From a virus: 34,348 nt of DNA. Each line of letters begins with the position of its first letter. Position 1 is the stretch's first letter. The translations under genes were made by a program, and so were the position numbers. The stretch spans positions 1 through 34,348 of the IMG/VR virus record IMGVR_UViG_3300025917_000044; one strand, written 5' to 3'. The notes below the pieces were generated by a model. That model was not told the origin of the DNA and made no database searches. It saw nothing but the letters and a program-made list of their open reading frames with translations. Shown here one piece after another: positions 12,703-19,161 of this stretch.

Positions 12703-13085
12703 ACACCATCACCCAGCCCATCACGAACGCCCCCGGCATCACCGCCGAGATCTCCGACCTCATGGACGACCTCACCGGCTTCCACCCGGTCCTGGACCGC
12801 CTGGTGGCCGCGTTCGGCGACGTCCTCACCGCCGACCTGACCACCGACCAGACCATGTCCGCCGTCGCAGTCCTCGGCGGCCTGGCCGACGGCAACGTCG
12901 CCACCCTGCTCGGCCTGACCCTGCGCCGCATCGCCGACCCCGACGCCAACCAGGCCCTGGCCGACCTCCCCGCCGACCGCAAGCAGACGCTGCGCCGCCT
13001 CGGCGCCGAGTACGCCGCCGCCATCACCGACCGCCACATCGAGCAGACCGCGTCCGAGGCCTGCGCCGCCATCGAGGGCGTCTAG
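12699..13085 (+). CDS. hypothetical helical protein, 128 aa
   Basis: It starts at ATG 12699, overlapping the previous stop. The product is almost entirely helical and acidic (AEISDLMDDLTGFHPVLDRLVAAFGDVL; QTMSAVAVLGGLADGNVATLLGLTLRRIAD). No family was recognised. It is the last gene of the first tightly coupled block of the plus-strand operon; a strong hairpin follows at once. Confidence 0.75.
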   Translation: MNTITQPITNAPGITAEISDLMDDLTGFHPVLDRLVAAFGDVLTADLTTDQTMSAVAVLGGLADGNVATLLGLTLRRIADPDANQALADLPADRKQTLRRLGAEYAAAITDRHIEQTASEACAAIEGV

Positions 13086-13092
13086 CCCACCC

Positions 13093-13122
13093 GCTGGGCC
13101 GCCATCCGAGGGGCGGCCCAGC
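13093..13122 (+). terminator. hairpin with 11-bp perfect arms
   Basis: GCTGGGCCGCC (13093-13103) and GGCGGCCCAGC (13112-13122) enclose an 8-nt loop, 8 bp after the stop at 13085. It is terminator-like, yet co-directional genes continue downstream. Confidence 0.65.
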
Positions 13123-13169
13123 ACCCACAGACCGCCTTCCCACCCTGCGAAGAGAGAGAAGAACCGCAC

Positions 13170-13322
13170 GTGAGCGAGCGCGAACTGACCCTGCTGTTCC
13201 TCGGCGTCGTCCTCGGCGTCTACCTGTCCCTCCTGATCTCGATGCTCACCAGCATGCGGGACGACCGCCGCAACCGCCGCCTGGCCGAGCAGGCCGCCAA
13301 CGCCGGTCAGCAGAAGGACTGA
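13170..13322 (+). CDS. single-pass small membrane protein, 50 aa
   Basis: GTG 13170 is preceded by a purine-rich GAAGAGAGAGAAG. The product reads as a short acidic start, one hydrophobic helix (LTLLFLGVVLGVYLSLLISML, residues 6-26) and a charged tail (RDDRRNRRLAEQAANAGQQ). This is a typical small phage or plasmid membrane protein. Functions could include membrane anchoring, holin-like activity or exclusion; none can be assigned. It is isolated between two strong hairpins. Confidence 0.65.
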   Translation: MSERELTLLFLGVVLGVYLSLLISMLTSMRDDRRNRRLAEQAANAGQQKD

Positions 13323-13332
13323 CGGCTGCCTC

Positions 13333-13357
13333 CCGGGCCCGTCTCGTACGGGCCCGG
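13333..13357 (+). terminator. hairpin with 10-bp perfect arms, 5-nt loop
   Basis: CCGGGCCCGT (13333-13342) pairs with ACGGGCCCGG (13348-13357). It is immediately followed by a smaller GGGA/TCCC dyad. It lies between two tiny ORFs. Confidence 0.6.
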
Positions 13358-13408
13358 TCGCAGGGAGCGGGACAGTCCCGAGCCACCCACCAGGAAGGAA
13401 CCACCCGC

Positions 13409-13552
13409 ATGTTCCGACGGAACAGCAGCAGCACCGGGAAGGTCGGCCGCGCGGCCAAGCCGGGCGAGACCCCCAACCGCAAGGGCATCCCGGTGACCAA
13501 CCCGGACCCCAACAAGACCCGCGTCGTCGGCAGCAAGCCGAAGAAGGGCTGA
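13409..13552 (+). CDS. tiny basic protein, 47 aa
   Basis: ATG 13409 has AAGGA 9-10 nt upstream. The product is basic and probably disordered: it begins MFRRNSSSTGKVG, contains GETPNRKGIPV and ends VGSKPKKG. Nucleic-acid binding by charge is conceivable. No family was recognised. It is followed after 6 nt by a second tiny ORF, with which it probably forms a pair. Confidence 0.6.
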   Translation: MFRRNSSSTGKVGRAAKPGETPNRKGIPVTNPDPNKTRVVGSKPKKG

Positions 13553-13558
13553 TCAGAC

Positions 13559-13705
13559 ATGGGACGCAACAACGACGACCTGAAGGGCTTTGCCGCCCGC
13601 ACCCAGGCGGCCGCGCGAAAGATCGCCGAGAAGGGCATCAGGCCGCCCGACCCGGCCCGACTGACCAAGGCCGTGAACAACGCGGCCAAGAAGCGCGGCC
13701 GCTGA
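13559..13705 (+). CDS. tiny basic helical protein, 48 aa
   Basis: ATG 13559 follows the previous stop by 6 nt. The sequence starts MGRNNDDLKGFAARTQ and ends NNAAKKRGR, with a helical, lysine/arginine-rich middle (AARKIAEKGIRPPD). It may be a small nucleic-acid-binding or regulatory protein, but there is no positive evidence. A strong hairpin lies 24 bp downstream. Confidence 0.6.
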   Translation: MGRNNDDLKGFAARTQAAARKIAEKGIRPPDPARLTKAVNNAAKKRGR

Positions 13706-13728
13706 CCCACCTGTTCGACCGAGCGGCA

Positions 13729-13762
13729 GCCCGCCCCCAAGGTTCCGAGGCCCGGGGCGGGC
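13729..13762 (+). terminator. hairpin with 9-bp perfect arms
   Basis: GCCCGCCCC (13729-13737) and GGGGCGGGC (13754-13762) pair perfectly. It is the third strong hairpin in 670 bp of a same-strand gene run and lies just ahead of the sigma-like gene. Confidence 0.6.
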
Positions 13763-13790
13763 CGCCCGACCCCCTGCGAAGGAGTCAACC

Positions 13791-14846
13791 GTGACGGTAC
13801 AGGGAGCGACCTCCCCCGTCTCTGACACCCAGCGCGCCGACGACCAGTTCACCGAGATCTACGCGGCGCACCGCGTCCGCCTGGTCCGCTACCTGGCGAT
13901 GCTCCTGGGCCCCGGCCAGACACCGCTTGCCGAGGACATGGCCCAGGACGCGTTCATCCAGCTGTGGCGCGACCTCACGGAGAAGACCAACCCCGTCGAC
14001 TCCGCCCGGGTGTACGGACTCCTGAAGATCATGGGACGGCGTGCGATCGGCTCGTACTACAAGAGCGCACGCAACCACGAAGCATCCGTCGACTACGACG
14101 CCCCCGAGAACAAGCCCCTGATCCCCGCCGGCCACTCCTACGCGCCGGACGTCCCCGAGCTGCACGCGCTGGCCCTGGAACTGGACGCCGCCATGCAGCG
14201 CATGACCGAGGCGTCCGCGCTGTGGCGCAACCTCAACAAGGAGTCCGCCGCCTGCCGTCTGAAGCTGAGCGACGGATGGCGCGACAACCGCGGGGGCCTC
14301 ACCCCCAGGACGCGCCAGGACCTCGAGGACAAGGCCGCCGACACCGAGGCCGCCGAGGAGAAGGCACTGGTGGCCTTCCGCGAGACCTGCCGTCAGGTCG
14401 GCCTGCTGCGCGCCGAGATGGAACGCGCGGCCGGCCCGAACTGGCGGTCGTCCACCGGCATGCCGCACCGCACGCACTCCGGCGGCGGTGAACTGTCGTA
14501 CGCCAAGGACCCCACGGCCACGCACTGCGCCAAGGGCCACCTGCTGGACCGGCTCAACACGGCCTACACCGAAGAGGGATACCGGCGCTGCCGGGCCTGC
14601 CTGCGGGAGAAGGGCCTGAAGTCCAAGCCGCGCGCCAACGACCCGTCCGTCCGGCGCGGCCGCACCACCGACCCCGAGGTCATCGAGCGAGCCCGCCAGC
14701 TGCTCGCCGACCCGGCCCTGGACCACAACATGCGCAGCGTCGCCGAGCTGCTCGGAGTCGGCCAGATGACGCTGTACCGCGCCTTCCCCGGCGGTGTCGC
14801 CGCCGTCCGCCAGGCCGCCCTCGAGACCGCGGGGGCCACCCGATGA
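13791..14846 (+). CDS. sigma-factor-like fusion protein with zinc motif and C-terminal HTH
   Basis: This 351-aa protein starts at GTG 13791, with AAGGAG 7 nt upstream. Residues 18-96 resemble sigma-70 region 2: FTEIYAAHRVRLVRYLAMLLG, EDMAQDAFIQLWRDL, VYGLLKIMGRRAIGSYYKS. A long coiled segment follows (125-215), then a zinc-like motif (CAKGH near 246, CRAC at 267-270), and finally an HTH (MRSVAELLGVGQMTLYRAF, about 314-332). No ordinary ECF region 4 follows region 2, so the -35-reading role may have passed to the C-terminal HTH. It could be a phage sigma factor, or a repurposed DNA-binding protein. It is coupled by ATGA to the next gene. Confidence 0.7.
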   Translation: MTVQGATSPVSDTQRADDQFTEIYAAHRVRLVRYLAMLLGPGQTPLAEDMAQDAFIQLWRDLTEKTNPVDSARVYGLLKIMGRRAIGSYYKSARNHEASVDYDAPENKPLIPAGHSYAPDVPELHALALELDAAMQRMTEASALWRNLNKESAACRLKLSDGWRDNRGGLTPRTRQDLEDKAADTEAAEEKALVAFRETCRQVGLLRAEMERAAGPNWRSSTGMPHRTHSGGGELSYAKDPTATHCAKGHLLDRLNTAYTEEGYRRCRACLREKGLKSKPRANDPSVRRGRTTDPEVIERARQLLADPALDHNMRSVAELLGVGQMTLYRAFPGGVAAVRQAALETAGATR

Positions 14847-16087
14847 CTACCTCCCCCATTGCACGACTGCACGAGAGGAACCACCCCGTGACCACCGCCC
14901 CGGCCCTACTGGGCCCCGACGGCCAGGCCCTCCCCCGCACCGCAACGGCGCCGGCGAGCGACTGGATGCCCGTACGCGCCACCGACAACGCCGTCGTATG
15001 GGAGCGTCCCCGGCCAGTGGCCGCACCCGTGCCGGACGTTGACCCCCTCGAGCAGGCCCGCGCCGACGCGGCCAAGCTGCTGGACGACGCCCGCGCCGAG
15101 GCCGACCACATCACCGCCGAGGCCCGCAGCCTCCGCGCGCGCACTCTCGGAGCAGCCGACCACGAAGCCCGCACCATCCGCGAGACGGCCGCCGCCGAGG
15201 TCGCCCGTAAAGAGGAGAAGGGCCGGAAGCTGGACAAGTGGATGGGGCGCGGCGCCATCACGGGCGCAATCGGCCTCACCGCGTTCGGTGAGTACTCCCT
15301 CGCCCGGCTCGCCCACTTCCCGCAACAGGTGGCGTGGCTGCTGCCGTTCGTCATCGACCTGTACGTCATCCAGGCGTTCCGCCGGCACCGCGACACCCGC
15401 CTGGCCATCGCTCTCACCGTCGCCGTGAACGTCATCTACCACCTCGCCGCGGCGGGGATGTTCGGCGTGACGACCGACGCCAACGGCAAGCACCTCGCCA
15501 CCTGGTGGCTGATCGCGATGGTGTCGTCCATCGCCTCCGTGATCCTGTGGCGAATGCACGTCATCACCGAACCGGTCGCGGAGAAGAAGCGGCCCCGCGC
15601 GGTCATCGCCGAGGCGCCGTATGAGAGTGAGAGTGCACCGGTCGCCGTTGCTCTCACGACGCCTGAGAGTGCCCCTGCTGCCGCGCCCGTTGAGAGCGTG
15701 AGAGTGGCAGGTGAGCGCACGGATGAGAGCACCCGTGAGAGTGCCGTTGAGAGCGCGTCTGAGAGTGCCGTTGAGAGCACCGATGAGAGTGCGGGTGAGA
15801 GTGCCCCCAACTCTCACGAGGACGACACCACCGACTCTCACCCGGCCCCCCGTGAGAGTGCACCAGGCCGCTCTCACCGCCGCCCGAACCGGCGCCGTGA
15901 GAGTGCCGAGAAGGTGTCAGCGATCAGCACGCCTGAGAGTGAAGTGGACGCCCTCGTCGCTCTCATGCGAGAGCGTGGCGGTGCCGACGCGGTGACTCTC
16001 AACGACGCCAAGCGCATCGCCGCCGGCCGTTCCGAGGCCACGGCCGCCCGACGCCTTCAGGCAGCCCGAACCCAGTACGCCAAGTAA
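14843..16087 (+). CDS. DUF2637-like (Spi/Spd-type) membrane protein with embedded DNA repeats
   Basis: This 414-aa protein has a coiled coil (about 66-125), then four hydrophobic segments (about 135-157, 162-179, 187-209, 218-240) with the FGEYSLA and LPFVIDLYVIQAFR patterns typical of DUF2637 proteins of Streptomyces plasmids and integrative elements. A Glu-Ser-rich tail (260-340) and a C-terminal small helical domain (364-412) follow. In plasmids such proteins are linked to intramycelial spread. ATG 14843 overlaps the previous stop; GTG 14888 has a better ribosome site (GAGAGGA). The tail-coding DNA carries 21 TGAGAG(T/C) boxes. Confidence 0.8.
   Translation: MTTSPIARLHERNHPVTTAPALLGPDGQALPRTATAPASDWMPVRATDNAVVWERPRPVAAPVPDVDPLEQARADAAKLLDDARAEADHITAEARSLRARTLGAADHEARTIRETAAAEVARKEEKGRKLDKWMGRGAITGAIGLTAFGEYSLARLAHFPQQVAWLLPFVIDLYVIQAFRRHRDTRLAIALTVAVNVIYHLAAAGMFGVTTDANGKHLATWWLIAMVSSIASVILWRMHVITEPVAEKKRPRAVIAEAPYESESAPVAVALTTPESAPAAAPVESVRVAGERTDESTRESAVESASESAVESTDESAGESAPNSHEDDTTDSHPAPRESAPGRSHRRPNRRRESAEKVSAISTPESEVDALVALMRERGGADAVTLNDAKRIAAGRSEATAARRLQAARTQYAK
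15622..16001. repeat. array of 21 TGAGAG(T/C) boxes on both strands
   Basis: Fifteen copies lie on plus (15622, 15628, 15664, 15691, 15699, 15724, 15736, 15748, 15760, 15772, 15784, 15796, 15853, 15898, 15934) and six on minus (15650, 15810, 15834, 15870, 15959, 15995). Seven central copies are exactly 12 bp apart. The boxes fall in several reading contexts (ES, RV, AL, SH, TL), so conservation is at DNA level. One outlier lies at 15410. It is a candidate binding array for a replication, partition or transfer protein. Confidence 0.8.
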
Positions 16088-16102
16088 CCCACGGAGATCC
16101 CC

Positions 16103-16351
16103 ATGAAGTGCAGCGTCCGAGACTGCGACAACGACGCCAGCATGACCAGCCCGTTGCCCCTGTGCACCACCGACGCCTACCGCGTCGTGGGTGCCTACTA
16201 CAGGGCGATCGACCCCGACACCCCTATGACCAGGCTGATGGCGCTCACTGAGGTGCACTCCGCACCGCAGGCCACGGACGCCGAGCTGGCCGCGCGTACC
16301 GGCTGGCCGGTGGACTGGGTGCGCACCCACCGGGCGGCATCCACCACCTGA
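16103..16351 (+). CDS. small Cys-containing protein, 82 aa
   Basis: ATG 16103 has CGGAG 7 nt upstream. The N-terminus has CSVRDC and, after a gap, LPLCTTDAY, resembling a small zinc-binding head. The C-terminal half has an HTH-like stretch (TDAELAARTGWPVDWVRTHR). It is the last gene of the plus-strand operon, ending just before a terminator. It is probably a small nucleic-acid-binding protein; no family was recognised. Confidence 0.7.
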   Translation: MKCSVRDCDNDASMTSPLPLCTTDAYRVVGAYYRAIDPDTPMTRLMALTEVHSAPQATDAELAARTGWPVDWVRTHRAASTT

Positions 16352-16362
16352 CGACGATGACG

Positions 16363-16398
16363 ACGACGCCCGCAGGTCACCAGACCCGCGGGCGTCGT
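16363..16398 (+). terminator. terminator of the plus-strand operon
   Basis: ACGACGCCCGC (16363-16373) and GCGGGCGTCGT (16388-16398) form a perfect 11-bp stem with a 14-nt loop, 11 bp after the last plus-strand stop. Confidence 0.8.
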
Positions 16399-16660
16399 TG
16401 CGTTCACGGAAAGTGACCGATGGGGTCCACCTACTCCCTACTTCCTTCCTTCCTCATTCACTCCCGAGAGCCCGATTCGGGGCCCTGAGACCCCCAAATC
16501 CGCGTTCTCGTCGGGAGGTGGGAAGTAGGTAGGAATGAGGAACCATCAGTTTCCGCAGGTCACAGCGTTTTGGACGTTCACGCGGTTCCCGGTGACTTCC
16601 CAAGATCAAACGAGGGTGTGAAGTCACGCTGTGTATATGGGAGTAAGAGGCGGGAGCCAC

Positions 16661-16756
16661 CTCCCACCCACCTCCCACCACCCGGCGGAACGGACGCCGA
16701 GCCGCGCGTGGCAGGTCGGATGGTCCGTCCTTGGGGTGGTGGGAGGTGGGTGGGAG
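16661..16756. repeat. perfect 23-bp inverted repeat, G-quadruplex-prone
   Basis: Arms at 16661-16683 (C-rich, built from two CACCTCCCACC-type units) and 16734-16756 (G-rich) are perfectly complementary around a 50-nt loop. The right arm has four GGG runs separated by 1-4 nt. GGGAG (16652-16656) and CTCCC (16757-16761) extend the pairing after a bulge. Confidence 0.75.
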
Positions 16757-16761
16757 CTCCC

Positions 16762-16854
16762 GGCGGGGCGGGGCGGGGCGGAAGCCATAGAGGCTCAGGA
16801 AGCCCTCTGCCGGGCATTCAGCCGGGTCTCGCCACCGCCCCGCCCCGCCCCGCC
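16762..16854. repeat. perfect 20-bp inverted repeat of GGGGC units
   Basis: Arms GGCGGGGCGGGGCGGGGCGG (16762-16781) and its exact complement (16835-16854) surround a 53-nt loop. It lies 7 bp past the stop of the last late gene, so it may terminate the late transcript. Its length and G4 potential exceed an ordinary terminator. Confidence 0.75.
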
Positions 16855-16861
16855 GCCGGGA

Positions 16862-17140
16862 TCAGTCCTCGTACAGCGCACCACTCAGGATGTCCTCAAC
16901 GATGCGTCCGATCAGGTCCCGGCGGGGCGGGTCACTGTCGGCGGGCGCCGGGTAGTCCGAGGGCAGACCTCGTTCCACGGCGTCCACGGCGTCCTCCACC
17001 TCGAACTGGATGCCGGTGTCCGCCGACAGACTGCCGATCCTCCTGACGGCCTTCTCCGTGCGGGAGATGAGATCCACCGCAAGGTCCTCGTAGGGGTCGG
17101 TCACGGGGCGGTCCCTTCCGTCGCGCGTCAGAACTTCCAT
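16862..17140 (-). CDS. hypothetical acidic protein, 92 aa, last late-strand gene
   Basis: ATG 17140 has only a weak GGGG ribosome site. The protein is acidic and helical (DPYEDLAVDLISRTEKAVRRIGSL; DLIGRIVEDILSGALYED) with clear coding bias. No family was recognised. It stands apart: 310 bp separate it from the collagen-like gene, with a terminator between, so it may have its own promoter in the structured region 17141-17420. It could be a regulator or an independently expressed accessory gene. Confidence 0.65.
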   Translation of the reverse strand: MEVLTRDGRDRPVTDPYEDLAVDLISRTEKAVRRIGSLSADTGIQFEVEDAVDAVERGLPSDYPAPADSDPPRRDLIGRIVEDILSGALYED

Positions 17141-17420
17141 GATGGCGGCCCCGACGGACGGGCGACACGGACGCGGAGAGTTCTTGCTGCTTGCCTGCTT
17201 CCTGCCGAGAGAGTCCTGCCGTCGGCAAATCCCCGCTCGAGGGCCCGTGATCCGGTGTCTTGTGGTCGGCAGCAGGCAGGCAGCAACTACACCGCGTCAC
17301 GAAAGTCATCATCATAATGACCACGCAGAAGGTGATGAGCGGGCCCCAACGTGCGCGCGCGACGCGCACGCGCGAGGGGAGCACACACGGTGACTGTCCG
17401 TCAAGGCGTAGACGACGAAA
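17141..17420. other. gene-free spacer with imperfect long inverted repeat
   Basis: No gene was seen. An imperfect inverted repeat (17184-17207 with 17266-17286; both arms built from TTGCTGC, TGCCTGC and CTGCCGA) surrounds a 58-nt loop that contains TGCCG-T-CGGCA. GTCAT/ATGAC and GTGCGCG/CGCGCAC dyads lie farther on (17304-17370). These may be the promoter/operator region of the isolated 92-aa gene. Confidence 0.45.
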
Positions 17421-17445
17421 GGCCCCCACCTCGAGGGCGGGGGCC
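17421..17445 (-). terminator. terminator after the collagen-like gene
   Basis: GGCCCCC (17421-17427) and GGGGGCC (17439-17445), with inner CC/GG pairs, lie 6 bp past the stop at 17451 on minus. It probably ends the main late transcript. Confidence 0.65.
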
Positions 17446-17450
17446 AGGCG

Positions 17451-18086
17451 TCACGGGTACTGGCGGCGGGCGGGATCCATACCGAGCGTCAGCGGGCTGT
17501 TGCCGGGGTCGTCGTCCGGCGGCGGCGCGCCGTCCCGTCGGCACACCAGGGCATCGGGGTCGTCCGCCGGCGGCTGGAGGGAGTAGCCATCCGGGCACGT
17601 CTGGCCGTCTCTCCCGTCCGTTCCGGGCTCGCCCTGGGGTCCGGCCGGTCCCGGCTCTCCCTGGGCCCCTGGCGGGCCTGCTGGGCCGGTCACGGACTCG
17701 CCGTCCGTGCCGTTCGTTCCCGGCTCGCCTGGTGCCCCTGTGGCGCCGTCCTGGCCGTCCTGGCCGTCCTTCCCCGGCTTGCCCGTGGCGTCGTCTCCTG
17801 GCACCCCTGACGGCCCCGCAGGACCAGGCGGGCCCGACGGGCCAACGATGGACTCCCCGGGCTCCCCACGGGATCCTGGCGGCCCTGCTACCGGGGTCTG
17901 CCCGAGTGACTGCACCTGAGCGGCGAGAGCGTCCCGGGCCCGGTTCGCTTCCCGCAGGTCGTTGGAGAGGGTGACGACCTGGATGGCGAGCCACCCGAGG
18001 AACAACACGACCATCAGGCCGGTGAAGGCGACCAGCCACTCGGCGCGCGGCGGCCGCCGCAGACGTCTCCTTCGGTCTGTGCTCAT
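17451..18086 (-). CDS. membrane-anchored collagen-like protein
   Basis: This 211-aa protein has a basic N-terminus ([13 protein letters not shown]), one hydrophobic helix ([21 protein letters not shown], about 18-38), a short coiled coil, then about 90 residues of Gly-X-Y triplets ([18 protein letters not shown] and onward, about 68-160). A Cys-containing tail (CPDGYSL, LVCRRDG) follows. Collagen-like repeats are common in tail fibres, but a transmembrane start is odd for a virion protein. It may instead be a cell-surface stalk or lysis accessory. ATG 18086 overlaps the upstream stop (ATGA). Confidence 0.8.
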   Translation of the reverse strand: MSTDRRRRLRRPPRAEWLVAFTGLMVVLFLGWLAIQVVTLSNDLREANRARDALAAQVQSLGQTPVAGPPGSRGEPGESIVGPSGPPGPAGPSGVPGDDATGKPGKDGQDGQDGATGAPGEPGTNGTDGESVTGPAGPPGAQGEPGPAGPQGEPGTDGRDGQTCPDGYSLQPPADDPDALVCRRDGAPPPDDDPGNSPLTLGMDPARRQYP

Positions 18087-18433
18087 GTACCCACCGCCGT
18101 CCAGACTGCGATCACCGCAGCGAGCAGGGCGAGCAGGATCGGCACGACCGCCTGGTACAGGCGGCGCTGCCGGTCGGCCTCCCGCCGGTCCCGTTCGGAT
18201 ATCTGGTACCGCTCGAAGTCGTCCTCGAGCTTGTCGGCGGCGTCCTTGCACTGCTGGATGTCCGTTCCGAGTTGGGCCAGCCTCTGTTCGACGTGGCCCG
18301 ACTGGATCGCGTAGACGTCCTGCGACACCACTTTGTCCAGGCGGCTGTTCAGCTCCGCGAACCGGGTGGAGATCAGCCGCTGTAGCGATTCGATCTGTCG
18401 GCCCAGTTCGCCGTTGGACAACTCTTCGCCCAT
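18083..18433 (-). CDS. holin-like coiled-coil membrane protein, 116 aa
   Basis: The first 90 residues are coiled coil ([56 protein letters not shown]). One C-terminal hydrophobic helix ([20 protein letters not shown]) follows. A long soluble coil plus a terminal membrane helix at the end of the tail module fits actinophage holin or lysis-associated membrane proteins, but no endolysin accompanies it. ATG 18433 has GAGG about 9 nt upstream. It overlaps the collagen-like gene by ATGA, suggesting the two membrane proteins act together. Confidence 0.65.
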   Translation of the reverse strand: MGEELSNGELGRQIESLQRLISTRFAELNSRLDKVVSQDVYAIQSGHVEQRLAQLGTDIQQCKDAADKLEDDFERYQISERDRREADRQRRLYQAVVPILLALLAAVIAVWTAVGT

Positions 18434-18499
18434 CGGCGCGGGTCCTCACATGAAAGGGGCCCCGGCCGACGGCGCGGGGCGGACGGGCGGAGCGCGGAG

Positions 18500-18745
18500 T
18501 CAGCCGGTGGGCGTGATCGGCTCGGCGTAGCTGTACGACCGGGACGCGGACATCAGCCGGAACTTCGGCGAGGCCGCGACCATGTCGACGAACTGCTGGA
18601 CGATGTCGGCCACACCCGGGGCGTCCGGGTTGTCGGTCGTTGCCACCGCGGTGAACGTGACGGGGTAGTCGCCCGCGCTGTCGACGCTGTTGACGGTGAC
18701 CTTCCACGTGCTCGCGGTGGGTCCTTCCGGGGTGCCGAGCGGCAT
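18500..18745 (-). CDS. small tail-associated protein, 81 aa
   Basis: ATG 18745 has AAGGAG 7-8 nt upstream. The product is beta-rich, then helical: [43 protein letters not shown], ending [12 protein letters not shown]. Its place directly after the tail-tip genes suggests a structural or fibre-associated role. No family was recognised. Two nt separate it from the upstream 134-aa gene. Confidence 0.7.
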   Translation of the reverse strand: MPLGTPEGPTASTWKVTVNSVDSAGDYPVTFTAVATTDNPDAPGVADIVQQFVDMVAASPKFRLMSASRSYSYAEPITPTG

Positions 18746-18747
18746 GG

Positions 18748-19152
18748 TTACGGCTCCTTGTTGAAGACGATGTGCAGGCGGAGGTTGCGGCCGGAGGTGA
18801 TGTTGCTGGAGGCGGTCCGCAGGGAGCAGATGCCATCGGTGCCGATGACCCATCCACCGGTCGCGGTGCCGTCGTCCCACGTGCCGTTGATGGTGGACGC
18901 GGAGTTTGGCCGCCACCCCGAGGGCACGGTGCCCACGGCCGAGTCGGAGATGTTGCCGCTGGTTGCGGTGATGTCCGCGCCGGAGCGGTTGACGTAGAGG
19001 TTCATCTCCACCGTGGCGCCCTGGCGGTTGGCCCAGAAGTTGTTCAGGGTCCAGCCGGAGGCGATGGTGAAGCCGGACGTCGTTTCGTCGTCCAGGGAGT
19101 AGTCGTTGAGCCGGTCGGCTGTGATGAGCATGCCGGCGAGCCACAAGGTCAC
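18748..19152 (-). CDS. minor tail protein / receptor-binding candidate, 134 aa
   Basis: GTG 19152 has GGAGG 5 nt upstream. The start resembles the base-plate '[16 protein letters not shown]' phrase seen at the N-termini of actinophage tail-tip proteins. The remainder is beta-rich with many Thr/Ser/Asn ([31 protein letters not shown]). It follows the large tail protein by 9 bp and is likely part of the tail-tip or host-binding apparatus. Confidence 0.75.
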   Translation of the reverse strand: MTLWLAGMLITADRLNDYSLDDETTSGFTIASGWTLNNFWANRQGATVEMNLYVNRSGADITATSGNISDSAVGTVPSGWRPNSASTINGTWDDGTATGGWVIGTDGICSLRTASSNITSGRNLRLHIVFNKEP

Positions 19153-19161
19153 AGTCGCCTC

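Larger units (their letters stand above)
16399..16861. other. gene-free structured convergence region (possible second origin or terminator complex)
   Basis: No gene was seen. The region holds several inverted repeats: TTCCTCATTC/GAATGAGGAA (16450/16533), nested CACAGCG/CGCTGTG and GTGACTTC/GAAGTCAC (16561-16633), a perfect 23-bp pair (16661-16683/16734-16756) and a perfect 20-bp pair (16762-16781/16835-16854). The last two have arms with G-quadruplex potential. It lies where the early plus-strand and late minus-strand transcription units meet. Confidence 0.65.

Noticed and set aside
15622-16001. CRISPR array
   Set aside because: The repeats are 7 bp, occur on both strands inside a coding gene, and have no unique spacers of constant length; no cas genes are present.
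16399-17420. tRNA or other structural RNA gene
   Set aside because: No cloverleaf, T-loop (GTTCRA) or anticodon arrangement was found in the structured spacers.
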